Origin: Spirochaetota bacterium
GTDB taxonomy: Bacteria > Spirochaetota > Spirochaetia > Treponematales > UBA12059
Assembly: GCA_029565815.1 (NCBI GenBank)
Contig: JAKQNL010000093.1
Coordinates: forward strand, 1-6,683
DNA: 6,683 bases
Direction of reading: 5' to 3'
The notes beneath the pieces were generated by a model. It saw only the letters and a list, made by a program, of their open reading frames with translations. It searched no databases and was not told where the DNA came from. The position numbers and the translations under genes are program-made. This document shows positions 1 through 6,219 of the stretch, one piece after another; positions within the stretch are counted from its first letter, which is position 1, and each line of letters opens with the position of its first letter.

Positions 1-431
1 AAGCAAAAGGGCTTAAGATTACGCAGGCTCGCGATACCGTGTTGCAGGCCTTTTTATCCGTCGAAAAACATGTGAGTTCCGATGAGCTGTATGAGTTGGC
101 GCGTTTGCTCGATCCAAGCATAGGGCAGGCAACGGTGTTCCGTACCATCAAGCTGCTTGTCGATGCGGGTTTGGCTCAGGAAGCATGCAGGGATAATGGA
201 CCGCGCCGCTTCGAGCACGCATACAGGCACGATCACCACGACCACCTTTTGTGTGAACGCTGTGGCTCTGTGCTTGAGTTTAAGGATGACACGCTGGAAA
301 AAGCGCAAAAGGCCGTGTATGCGCGCTACGGATACATGGAACGCAGCCATCGTGTAGAGCTTATCGGTCTGTGCCCGGATTGTGCTCACGCAGCAGCACC
401 AGCAACAATAGGAAAGGCTGGTACCCGATGA
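1..431 (+). CDS. fur: Fur-family ferric uptake regulator, 5' end missing
   Basis: This is a metal-dependent DNA-binding repressor that senses cytoplasmic Fe(II). The reading frame is open to the left edge (first full codon at base 3), and the residues before the GTG at 39 already look like the first helix of a Fur winged-helix domain (GLKITQARDTVLQAF). That GTG is therefore internal, and the true start lies outside the window. The recognition-helix region reads IGQATVFRTIKLL (about 117-155). A histidine-rich stretch HDHHDH precedes the CERC pair (252-263), and CPDC follows at 372-383, giving the two CxxC structural zinc pairs of the family. About 142 residues are visible, so only a short N-terminus is missing. 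The stop overlaps the feoA start (ATGA, 428-431), which implies co-transcription and favours an iron role over Zur or PerR. One oddity is Phe where the family usually has Tyr in ATVYR. Confidence 0.93.
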   Translation, partial: AKGLKITQARDTVLQAFLSVEKHVSSDELYELARLLDPSIGQATVFRTIKLLVDAGLAQEACRDNGPRRFEHAYRHDHHDHLLCERCGSVLEFKDDTLEKAQKAVYARYGYMERSHRVELIGLCPDCAHAAAPATIGKAGTR

Positions 432-658
432 CTATAGCTGATATGCCTCGTGGCCTGGGCTTTACGGTGGTTTCTGTAACGGTGGGTAAGGAAATTGGAA
501 AGCGCCTTGCAGATATGGGCTTTACCCAAGGCGCGGAAGGCGTTGTGCTTCGCAGGGGCTCTTTTGGTGGACCCTTACACATACGGCTTCGTGGCTACGA
601 CATACTGATACGCAAATCGGAGGCTCAGGCTATCGAAGTAGAAGCGCTGCCTCTGTAA
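428..658 (+). CDS. feoA: FeoA, ferrous iron transport accessory protein
   Basis: This is a small cytosolic SH3-like protein of 76 residues, the usual size for FeoA, which assists the FeoB ferrous-iron permease. The pattern is typical: an N-terminal strand (GFTVVSVTVG), a helix-turn segment KRLADMGFTQGAEGVVL, then GGPLHIRLRGYDILIRKSEAQAIEVE, matching the family's RL..MG...G..v and G....l...a..i.v layout. The start was set at the ATG at 428. It overlaps the fur stop by four bases and has AGGAAAGG (410-417) ten bases upstream. The frame stays open back to 371, but that stretch lies inside fur and gives unrelated residues. The gene ends just before a GC-rich hairpin, so fur-feoA probably forms a closed transcription unit. 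FeoB is about 2.2 kb away, which is unusual because feoA and feoB are normally adjacent. Confidence 0.93.
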   Translation: MTIADMPRGLGFTVVSVTVGKEIGKRLADMGFTQGAEGVVLRRGSFGGPLHIRLRGYDILIRKSEAQAIEVEALPL

Positions 659-666
659 GGCACAAA

Positions 667-691
667 GCGGGGGCCGCACGATGGCCCCCGC
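667..691. terminator. GC-rich hairpin, probable bidirectional terminator
   Basis: A perfect 9-bp inverted repeat, GCGGGGGCC / GGCCCCCGC, surrounds a 7-base loop. It sits between the convergent feoA (stop 658) and radical SAM gene (stop 710). The T-tracts are weak: on the minus strand the stem is followed by TTTG, and on the plus strand by ACTTGAATAAAATTATT. The very stable stem and the placement between two 3' ends support a terminator for both units. How efficient it is in each direction cannot be judged from sequence. Confidence 0.75.
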
Positions 692-709
692 ACTTGAATA
701 AAATTATTG

Positions 710-1900
710 TTAAAAGCCCTTAACCCGTTTGCCGCACAGCATGTTTTGATAACAGCGCACGCAGCCGGGGAAAATCCCGTCTTTGGTCTGTTTGAGCGCG
801 AGCCGGAACTTTTGCGCCCGCGGGCCGTTGTATATCTCGAAGAAGGGTGTTTCTCGGATATTGCCCAAAGGATAGTCATTGTAGTCTGCGCAGAAATGTA
901 CGTCGCCGTTGTAGTCGATGTTCACCTGGCTCCAGGGGACGGCGCAGCGCTTGCGCACCAGCTCGTCGAGCTTTCCGTAGTACAGCTCGATCTTGTCCGG
1001 TTTTAGGGCCGGCACGGTGATGATAGGGTGGTCTATGTCCATGGCGTGGATGCGGGTCAGGATGTCGTACAGCTCCTGGCCGTCTATGCCTTCGTTATAG
1101 CCGGTGGCATAGCCTGGCAGACAGGAAATATCCGTATCCAGTTCGCGCTTCATGAACTGACGGTGTTCTTCTATGATTTCGCCGTTGGTGTACGTGCCCA
1201 AATTGTATATATGCCAGGCAAGCTTGAACTCGCGGGTCGCCTCGGCAAGCCGGTATAGGTCTTTGTAGTTAAGATTATTTACCGTGGTTACAACGCCCAT
1301 GTACGGGAAGTGCGATCCTTGGCGTTCTTTTTCCCGGTTGATGGCCGCAAAGCCGTCTATCACGCGCCGGTAGGAACCTTCTCCCCGTATGCGGTCGTTG
1401 GTTTCCTCAAAACCGTCCAGCGACACGAACAGGGCGTGCCACTTTTTTTCCACAATTTCCTTTGCGTATTTTTCCAGGTAGGTTCCGTTGGTGTTTACGC
1501 TTACGGCCATGCCGCTTTCCATCATGTAGTCGACCAGCGGGAACAGATCCGGATACAAAAACGGTTCGCCGCCCCACAGGTAGGCTGTGGGCTTCTTGTG
1601 CTTAACCTGGTCCACCAAGCGCTTGTAGTCTTCCAGCGGGACGATTTTTTTGGATTCCTCGGCCGCGAATGCTCCCTTTAGTACGCCCTTGTCGCCGCGC
1701 TGGCCGCACATGACACAGCGCAAATTGCACAGCGGCGTTAGGCGGAAGTACATGAGCCCAAGCTGTTTGGTGGTCGCAGGATGGAACAGCCGGTCTATAG
1801 TGGTACCCTTGTGCTGGGCTGCAAAGGAGCGGATTACGCGGATAGCAAGACCTGGGTCTCGGGCCATCAGTTTTGGTACGACGGAATAGTTTGTCTTCAC
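710..1900 (-). CDS. Radical SAM protein with SPASM-like C-terminal domain
   Basis: This 396-residue protein belongs to the radical S-adenosylmethionine superfamily. CNLRCVMC gives the CxxxCxxC [4Fe-4S] motif (C58, C62, C65). GGEP (110-113) contacts the SAM methionine group, and a barrel-like region with VNTNGT and FVSLDG follows. The C-terminus holds five further cysteines (C319, C337, C380, C383, C389) around NIDYNGDVHFC and PLGNIRE, a layout typical of a SPASM-type domain that binds an auxiliary Fe-S cluster. SPASM proteins often modify peptides or act as anaerobic sulfatase-maturase-like enzymes, but no substrate can be named here and no precursor-like peptide is nearby. The start is a GTG (1898-1900) that overlaps the upstream dehydrogenase stop (GTGA), with GGAG seven bases before it. 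This implies translational coupling and a shared pathway. Confidence 0.9.
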   Translation of the reverse strand: MKTNYSVVPKLMARDPGLAIRVIRSFAAQHKGTTIDRLFHPATTKQLGLMYFRLTPLCNLRCVMCGQRGDKGVLKGAFAAEESKKIVPLEDYKRLVDQVKHKKPTAYLWGGEPFLYPDLFPLVDYMMESGMAVSVNTNGTYLEKYAKEIVEKKWHALFVSLDGFEETNDRIRGEGSYRRVIDGFAAINREKERQGSHFPYMGVVTTVNNLNYKDLYRLAEATREFKLAWHIYNLGTYTNGEIIEEHRQFMKRELDTDISCLPGYATGYNEGIDGQELYDILTRIHAMDIDHPIITVPALKPDKIELYYGKLDELVRKRCAVPWSQVNIDYNGDVHFCADYNDYPLGNIRETPFFEIYNGPRAQKFRLALKQTKDGIFPGCVRCYQNMLCGKRVKGF

Positions 1901-2724
1901 TCGGAGGCTCCGGTAGAACTGGGTTTGTGGACTAAACGGTCCAGGAAACTTTTCATGATGGAAGGCGGCACAGTGCGTGGCAAAAGAGAGAACAAAGCTG
2001 CTGCAAATTTATTTCTGGCACCGGCTACGGTCCAAGCCTTATTCCTTGCGGCTGCGCGTATGCCTACCGCGGCCACTTGCGCGGCAGACAGGCTGTTACT
2101 CTCCGAGAACTTGAGGTATGCCGGATTGCGTATACCGGCGTTGCCATCAAAAGCGGTGCGTACATAGCCAGGTAACAGACATGTAACATGCACGCCGGAT
2201 GATTTGAGCTCAGCACGGAGCGCAAGGCTAAAGGCTAGCACGTAGGATTTGGTCGCCGCATAGGAAGCGAAGTACGGCGTTGCGTTAAGACCGGCAAAGG
2301 AGCCTACGTTCAGTATGCTGCCTGTGCCGAGTTTTTGCATGTCTGCGCCAAATAGCGAACACAGATTGGAAAGGCTACTTACATTCAGGTTGACCATAGC
2401 CTCCACTTCGGATTCTGCCATGCCTGCGGCCGGCCCAAATAATCCTATGCCTGCATTGTTTACCAGAAAGCCCACGTCCAGGGCGCGGGCTTTGCATTCG
2501 GCATGAAGGCGCCCTGCGGCACCGGGTACGGAAAGATCGCATGGCAGGCACAACGAAGCAGCTGCCTGTGCTCCTGTAAGCTGTGCTCGAACAGCTTCTA
2601 AGCTTGCCAGCTTGCGCCCAACCAGAATGAGCTTGTGGCCCATAGCCGAAAGTTGAATGGCAAATTCCTTGCCTATGCCGCCGGATGCTCCGGTGATGAG
2701 CGTATATGTGTCGGTTAAGTTCAT
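1897..2724 (-). CDS. Short-chain dehydrogenase/reductase (classical SDR)
   Basis: This 275-residue cytosolic NAD(P)(H)-dependent oxidoreductase has a Rossmann fold. The cofactor motif TGASGGIG is at 11-18, CDLS at 62-65, NNAG at 89-92, and the active-site residues are N114, S142, Y155 and K159 (YAATK). The PG pair at 185-186 is also typical. The arginine in VGRKLASLE (R37) after the second strand is compatible with NADP preference, which is an inference. The substrate is unknown. The C-terminal region past about 200 is the variable substrate-binding part and ends in a short basic tail. The ATG at 2722-2724 must be the start because the cofactor motif begins ten residues later. No Shine-Dalgarno sequence precedes it. 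The gene is the first of a two-gene minus-strand unit, overlapping the radical SAM gene by four bases. Confidence 0.93.
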   Translation of the reverse strand: MNLTDTYTLITGASGGIGKEFAIQLSAMGHKLILVGRKLASLEAVRAQLTGAQAAASLCLPCDLSVPGAAGRLHAECKARALDVGFLVNNAGIGLFGPAAGMAESEVEAMVNLNVSSLSNLCSLFGADMQKLGTGSILNVGSFAGLNATPYFASYAATKSYVLAFSLALRAELKSSGVHVTCLLPGYVRTAFDGNAGIRNPAYLKFSESNSLSAAQVAAVGIRAAARNKAWTVAGARNKFAAALFSLLPRTVPPSIMKSFLDRLVHKPSSTGASE

Positions 2725-2731
2725 AGCAGTA

Positions 2732-2761
2732 GTTATATACCAAAAATTGCATGGTTGTTAA
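2732..2761 (-). promoter_or_regulatory. Candidate promoter for the SDR/radical SAM pair
   Basis: On the minus strand, TTAACA (2756-2761) could serve as -35 and the overlapping TATATA/TATAAC (2732-2739) as -10, with 16 to 18 bases between them. Transcription would begin near 2725-2727, at or within about three bases of the ATG at 2724, so the message would have almost no leader. This fits the absence of a ribosome binding site. The assignment rests on motif matching only. Confidence 0.5.
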
Positions 2762-2807
2762 GGGTGCGCTTTACTCTGGCTGCGCCTGGTTATGGTCTAA
2801 GCGGGGA

Positions 2808-2836
2808 TTGACATAATCAGTAATAATAATGATATT
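2808..2836 (+). promoter_or_regulatory. Candidate sigma-70-type promoter of feoB
   Basis: A perfect TTGACA -35 hexamer (2808-2813) is followed after 17 bases by GATATT (2831-2836), which matches four of six -10 positions. Transcription would start near 2843. The -10 lies inside the Fur box, the classic position for iron-dependent repression. If this is the main promoter, the ATG at 2829 would be upstream of the transcript start and could not be used. Confidence 0.6.
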
Positions 2837-2843
2837 CAATATC
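2825..2843 (+). promoter_or_regulatory. Fur box controlling feoB
   Basis: The 19-mer AATAATGATATTCAATATC matches 16 of 19 positions of the classical Fur box GATAATGATAATCATTATC. It contains a perfect 7-1-7 palindrome centred on C2837 (2830-2844), which extends to 2826-2848 with one mismatched pair. It overlaps the -10 of the feoB promoter and lies directly before a ferrous-iron transporter gene, in a window that also encodes Fur. Fur with bound iron would be expected to block feoB transcription here. Control of the divergent dehydrogenase is less likely, because its candidate -10 is about 90 bases away. Confidence 0.82.
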
Positions 2844-5003
2844 AATATGAGTAGCAGACCCACCAAACGCATAGAACTTCAGCCTGTCAGCGATAGCAGT
2901 TCTAAGGAACGCGTTTTAACCATAGCGCTTGCTGGCAACCCGAATGCAGGCAAAACAACCTTGTTTAACGCGCTTGCCGGGACTCACTACAAAGTTGGCA
3001 ACTATCCCGGGGTTACCGTAGAGCGCCGCGAGGGCAGGATTGTACATGGCAATAGGGAATACCGATTAGTTGACCTGCCCGGAATTTACAGCCTTACCGC
3101 ATATTCCATTGATGAAGTGGTTGCGCGGGATTTTCTTTTAGATGACAAACCGGATTTGATTGTGGATGTGCTGGACAGCGCGAACCTAGAGCGGCACCTG
3201 TACCTGTGTTTACAGTTTCAGGAGCTGGGCATACCGGTTATGGGCGCTCTTAACATGAGCGATGAGGCCGAGGCCAAAGGGCTTAGCATTGATGCGGATG
3301 CTTTAGGCGCGATTCTTGGCATGCCCATGGTAAAAACGGTTGGCACAAAAGACAAAGGCGTACAGCAGCTTATGGACGCGATAGCTTTAGCTGCCGTTTC
3401 CTGTTCTGGCTGTAAAAAAACGCTGGATTACGGAGCCGAGCTGGAAGAACGTTTAGGACCTTTGGTTGTGGCGATTGAAGCGGATACCGATTTTGCTTCC
3501 CGCTACCCGGCCCGATGGCTTGCGGTAAAGCTTTTAGAAAAGGATGCACATGCTAAGGCTCTCCTTGGAGCGCATGCTGCGTGTGATAGAATCCTAGCAA
3601 TGGCAGCCGATGCCTGTGCCTGGGTGGAGAAACACTACGGCAAGGATACCGAAATCGTTGTGTCCGAACAGCGTTATGGCTACATACACGGCTCGTTGGC
3701 CGAAGCTGTAGTACAAAAGAAGGTAAGCGCTATTTCCGTAACCGAAGCGGTGGACCGGGTGGTGATGAACCGATTTCTTGCCTTGCCCATTTTTCTGGCC
3801 GTGCTCTGGGCCGTATTCCAGCTAACCTTCACCCTTGGTAGCTACCCCATGGCCTGGCTAGAAAGCGGATTTTCTGCTCTTGGCTCCTGGCTACACAGCG
3901 TTATGCCGGAAAGCCTTATTCGCTCGCTGCTGGCGGATGGTATTGTTGGCGGGGTGGGCGGCGTCATGTCGTTTGTTCCCCTTATCGTGCTCATGTTTTT
4001 CTTTCTGTCCATTTTGGAAGATCTTGGCTACATGTCCAGGGCTGCTTTTGCTACTGATAAATTTCTGCATGCATTTGGCTTACATGGCCAGTCGGTATTC
4101 CCCATGATGCTCGGTTTTGGTTGCTCGGTGCCGGCTATCATGGCGGCCCGTACGCTTAAAAACCCGCGCGACCGCATCGTTACCATACTGATTATTCCAT
4201 TCATGAGCTGTGGAGCTAAGCTGCCGGTGCACGCGCTCTTGGCTGCAGCATTTTTCCCGGCTAATCCGGCGGCGGCAGTTATGGCCGTGTACGCAATCGG
4301 CGTACTGCTTGCGCTTTGTTCGGCATGGCTTCTTAAGCGTACCGCGCTAAAAGGCCAGCACACGCCCTTTGTGATGGAGCTGCCGCCGTATCGAGCTCCA
4401 ACGCTGCGCGGGGTGCTGTGGCACGTTTGGGAAAAAACCGGCACGTACCTAAAAAAAGCAGGAACGGTCATCCTGCTATCCAGTGTGCTTGTGTGGGCCG
4501 CTACCGTGTTTCCCGTTTATAGACCAATTTCGGGCTCTGCTGTGGTGACAGAATCTTTACAGTCGCGCGGGCAGATTGCGGTTATGGATTCACCGGAACT
4601 TGTACGCTTGCAGTTGGAATATAGCTGGGCAGGACGACTGGGCAGATTCATAGAGCCAGTCTTCCGGCCATTAGGGTTTGATTGGCGGGTTGGCGTTGCG
4701 ACTATCACAGGCTTTGCGGCAAAAGAAGTAGTGGTGTCTACGCTGGGCGTTTTGTACGACAGCGGCGACGATGAAAGTCTTAGGCAGAATTTGCGAAAGG
4801 ATAGGGGATTTAGCCCGCTGGTTGCTTTTGCGCTTATGCTGTTCATACTGGTTATTCCGCCGTGCTTGGCAACGCTTGTTACTATTCGGAGCGAGCTTGG
4901 CTATAAGTGGCTACTCTTTTCGCTTGCATTCAACCTGTTGCTGGGTTGGCTTCTTGCGTTTGCGGTGTACAACGTAGGTAGCTTTGCAGGATTTGCCACA
5001 TAG
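2829..5003 (+). CDS. feoB: FeoB, ferrous iron permease with GTPase domain
   Basis: This is the inner-membrane Fe(II) importer, 724 residues from the outermost ATG and of normal family length. The N-terminal G domain shows G1 GNPNAGKTT (36-44), G2 Thr63 in GVTVE, G3 DLPG (82-85), G4 NMSD (142-145) and a G5-like VGTKDKG (171-177). A helical linker region runs to about 310 and is followed by a polytopic membrane region. This contains the gate signatures GFGCSVP (429-435, C432) and PFMSCGAKLP (457-466, C461), then GFAAKEVVVSTLG (628-640) and hydrophobic helices to the C-terminus. No FeoC-like domain is fused. The start is uncertain. ATG 2829 lies inside the Fur box and probably upstream of the transcript start, so ATG 2847 (dropping six residues) is likelier. 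Neither has a Shine-Dalgarno sequence. The partner feoA lies upstream beyond two opposing genes. Confidence 0.96.
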   Translation: MIFNINMSSRPTKRIELQPVSDSSSKERVLTIALAGNPNAGKTTLFNALAGTHYKVGNYPGVTVERREGRIVHGNREYRLVDLPGIYSLTAYSIDEVVARDFLLDDKPDLIVDVLDSANLERHLYLCLQFQELGIPVMGALNMSDEAEAKGLSIDADALGAILGMPMVKTVGTKDKGVQQLMDAIALAAVSCSGCKKTLDYGAELEERLGPLVVAIEADTDFASRYPARWLAVKLLEKDAHAKALLGAHAACDRILAMAADACAWVEKHYGKDTEIVVSEQRYGYIHGSLAEAVVQKKVSAISVTEAVDRVVMNRFLALPIFLAVLWAVFQLTFTLGSYPMAWLESGFSALGSWLHSVMPESLIRSLLADGIVGGVGGVMSFVPLIVLMFFFLSILEDLGYMSRAAFATDKFLHAFGLHGQSVFPMMLGFGCSVPAIMAARTLKNPRDRIVTILIIPFMSCGAKLPVHALLAAAFFPANPAAAVMAVYAIGVLLALCSAWLLKRTALKGQHTPFVMELPPYRAPTLRGVLWHVWEKTGTYLKKAGTVILLSSVLVWAATVFPVYRPISGSAVVTESLQSRGQIAVMDSPELVRLQLEYSWAGRLGRFIEPVFRPLGFDWRVGVATITGFAAKEVVVSTLGVLYDSGDDESLRQNLRKDRGFSPLVAFALMLFILVIPPCLATLVTIRSELGYKWLLFSLAFNLLLGWLLAFAVYNVGSFAGFAT

Positions 5004-5052
5004 CCTGCATGCGCTGGCCTTTGTCCGGGCGTATTGATGCCGGAGGATATCC

Positions 5053-5742
5053 ATGGCAGACGAGTATGGGTCGTGCGTAGCGTTACAACGCTCGCCGGAT
5101 ATACGGGAACGCATTAGCCGCTCTGGGGCGGATGCTGTTGCGGACTACGAGTTATTGGCGGCGCTTTTAGGTAGTGGTTACCGGAACAAAGATGTTAGGG
5201 AGGTGGCCGCGGAGCTGCTCGATCGCTTTGATTTTTCCGGGGGCATCCCAAAGGCACAGACCCTGGCCGAAGTTGCCGGTGTAGGTCCTGCCCGGGCATG
5301 CAGGGTGGCCGCAGCTTTGGAGCTTGGTAGGCGTTTTTACGGCCACCGGGGCAGAAAAATAAGCGGCCCGGAAGATGTATGGCAGCTTGTGCGGCACTTC
5401 GATGACCGTCAGCGCGAGCGTTTTCTGTGTGTGTGCCTGAACGGGGCGCATGAGGTGAGCGCCGTTCGTGTCATCAGCGTGGGGCTTGCCAACCGTACCA
5501 TCGTGCACCCGCGCGAGGTGTTCGCCGAAGCGGTTAAGGCACGCGCGTGCGCAATAATCGCCGCACACAATCACCCGTCCGGCCGGCTGGATGCGTCGCC
5601 TGAAGACCTGGAAATAAGCGACCGCCTCAAGCAGGCTGCGGACATCATGGGCATACCGCTTCTTGACCACGTGATATTCTCGCAGGACGCCTGGTTAAGC
5701 CTGGTGGAGTCCGGCCAGCTTGCCCTACCGCGCTCGGGCTAG
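5053..5742 (+). CDS. radC: RadC family JAB/MPN-domain protein
   Basis: This 229-residue cytosolic protein has full RadC-family length. An N-terminal helix-hairpin-helix region (about 15-95, with LAEVAGVGPARACRVAAALELGRRF at its core) precedes a JAMM-type metal-binding domain. The zinc motif HNHPSG...D is intact (H172, H174, S176, D185), and REVF (154-157) is the usual conserved stretch before it. The family was first linked to DNA repair in E. coli, but that role is disputed and the true function is unknown. The start is firm: ATG 5053 has GGAGG (5042-5046) six bases upstream. The gene begins 49 bases after feoB with no visible terminator, so read-through from the Fur-controlled promoter is possible. 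Its stop shares CTAG with the opposing gene. Confidence 0.95.
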   Translation: MADEYGSCVALQRSPDIRERISRSGADAVADYELLAALLGSGYRNKDVREVAAELLDRFDFSGGIPKAQTLAEVAGVGPARACRVAAALELGRRFYGHRGRKISGPEDVWQLVRHFDDRQRERFLCVCLNGAHEVSAVRVISVGLANRTIVHPREVFAEAVKARACAIIAAHNHPSGRLDASPEDLEISDRLKQAADIMGIPLLDHVIFSQDAWLSLVESGQLALPRSG

Positions 5743-6191
5743 GACTTCATTGCAGTGGCTATATCCATTGGGTCTAGGCGGAATGGGCTGCCCGCGCCCT
5801 GGCAGAAGCCGTGTTCGCGCAAGAGGTGTATGGACAGGTCGCTGTACACAAGTCGGACGCCGGACAGCTGGTCGTGCACGCTAACGGAGTTTTTGTGGAA
5901 CAGGCCGTCGTTCCAGGGGCAGGGCAGCATGCCGCGCGCGTCCCCGGTGCTGACTATCCAGCGGCCGTTTACGCCGGTCGGCTCACCCAGGCCCTTTTGG
6001 CCCAGGTCCCGCAGGTGTTCCAGAAAATCGGCTGCCTTGTCCGCATCGATATCGAGGCGGCGCATGCTTTCTGCGTCTGCCTCGATGATGTCCGCCAGGC
6101 TTCGTGAATCGCTGCCCAGAAAGCCCTGGGCCGTTATATGGCCTGGCCGCATCCGTTCCATCGCGTCCAGGTCTGCCTGCTTGTTCTTCAT
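5739..6191 (-). CDS. Uncharacterised 150-residue protein downstream of nqrF-like gene
   Basis: I do not recognise a named family. The protein is soluble, with no signal peptide or membrane segment. The N-terminal half is helical and charged (SLADIIEADAESMRRLDI, then a helix to GQKGLGEP at 65-71). The C-terminal half looks like a compact beta fold with motif-like pieces LPCPW (89-93), SDLSIHLLREHGF (117-129) and GSPFRLDP (134-141). C91, C130, H122 and H127 could form a metal site, but this is speculation. From memory, similar proteins occur as hypothetical proteins in anaerobes. The start is ATG 6189-6191, preceded by GGAGAAAGGA. The frame continues upstream to a TTG, but that would run into the preceding gene. 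It follows the NqrF-like gene by 28 bases, so it is probably in its operon. Confidence 0.85.
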   Translation of the reverse strand: MKNKQADLDAMERMRPGHITAQGFLGSDSRSLADIIEADAESMRRLDIDADKAADFLEHLRDLGQKGLGEPTGVNGRWIVSTGDARGMLPCPWNDGLFHKNSVSVHDQLSGVRLVYSDLSIHLLREHGFCQGAGSPFRLDPMDIATAMKS

Positions 6192-6219
6192 GGTAGTCCT
6201 TTCTCCAGCCGAGGCTAAG

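Noticed and set aside
371..427. Upstream extension of feoA
   Set aside because: These 19 codons lie within fur and do not resemble FeoA. ATG 428 has a good ribosome binding site and a coupled ATGA junction.
697..708. AT-rich inverted repeat AATAAAATTATT, loosely Fur-box-like
   Set aside because: It matches only part of the Fur consensus and lies between two gene 3' ends, where an operator would make little sense. It is more likely part of the terminator surroundings.
1781..2167. 128-codon plus-strand open frame across the SDR/radical SAM junction
   Set aside because: It lies opposite two well-supported genes, has no ribosome binding site I can see, and encodes nothing family-like. It is a shadow frame.
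2725..2828. Possible small precursor peptide for the radical SAM enzyme, or a riboswitch
   Set aside because: The 104-bp gap holds only promoter-like elements and the start of the Fur box. I saw no credible short gene with a ribosome binding site and no riboswitch-like fold.
4028..4471. 147-codon minus-strand open frame inside feoB
   Set aside because: It is antisense to the conserved membrane gate of FeoB, so it is best explained by codon bias in the real gene.
5167..5670. 167-codon minus-strand open frame inside radC
   Set aside because: radC has an intact zinc motif, full length and a strong ribosome binding site. The opposing frame shows no domain.
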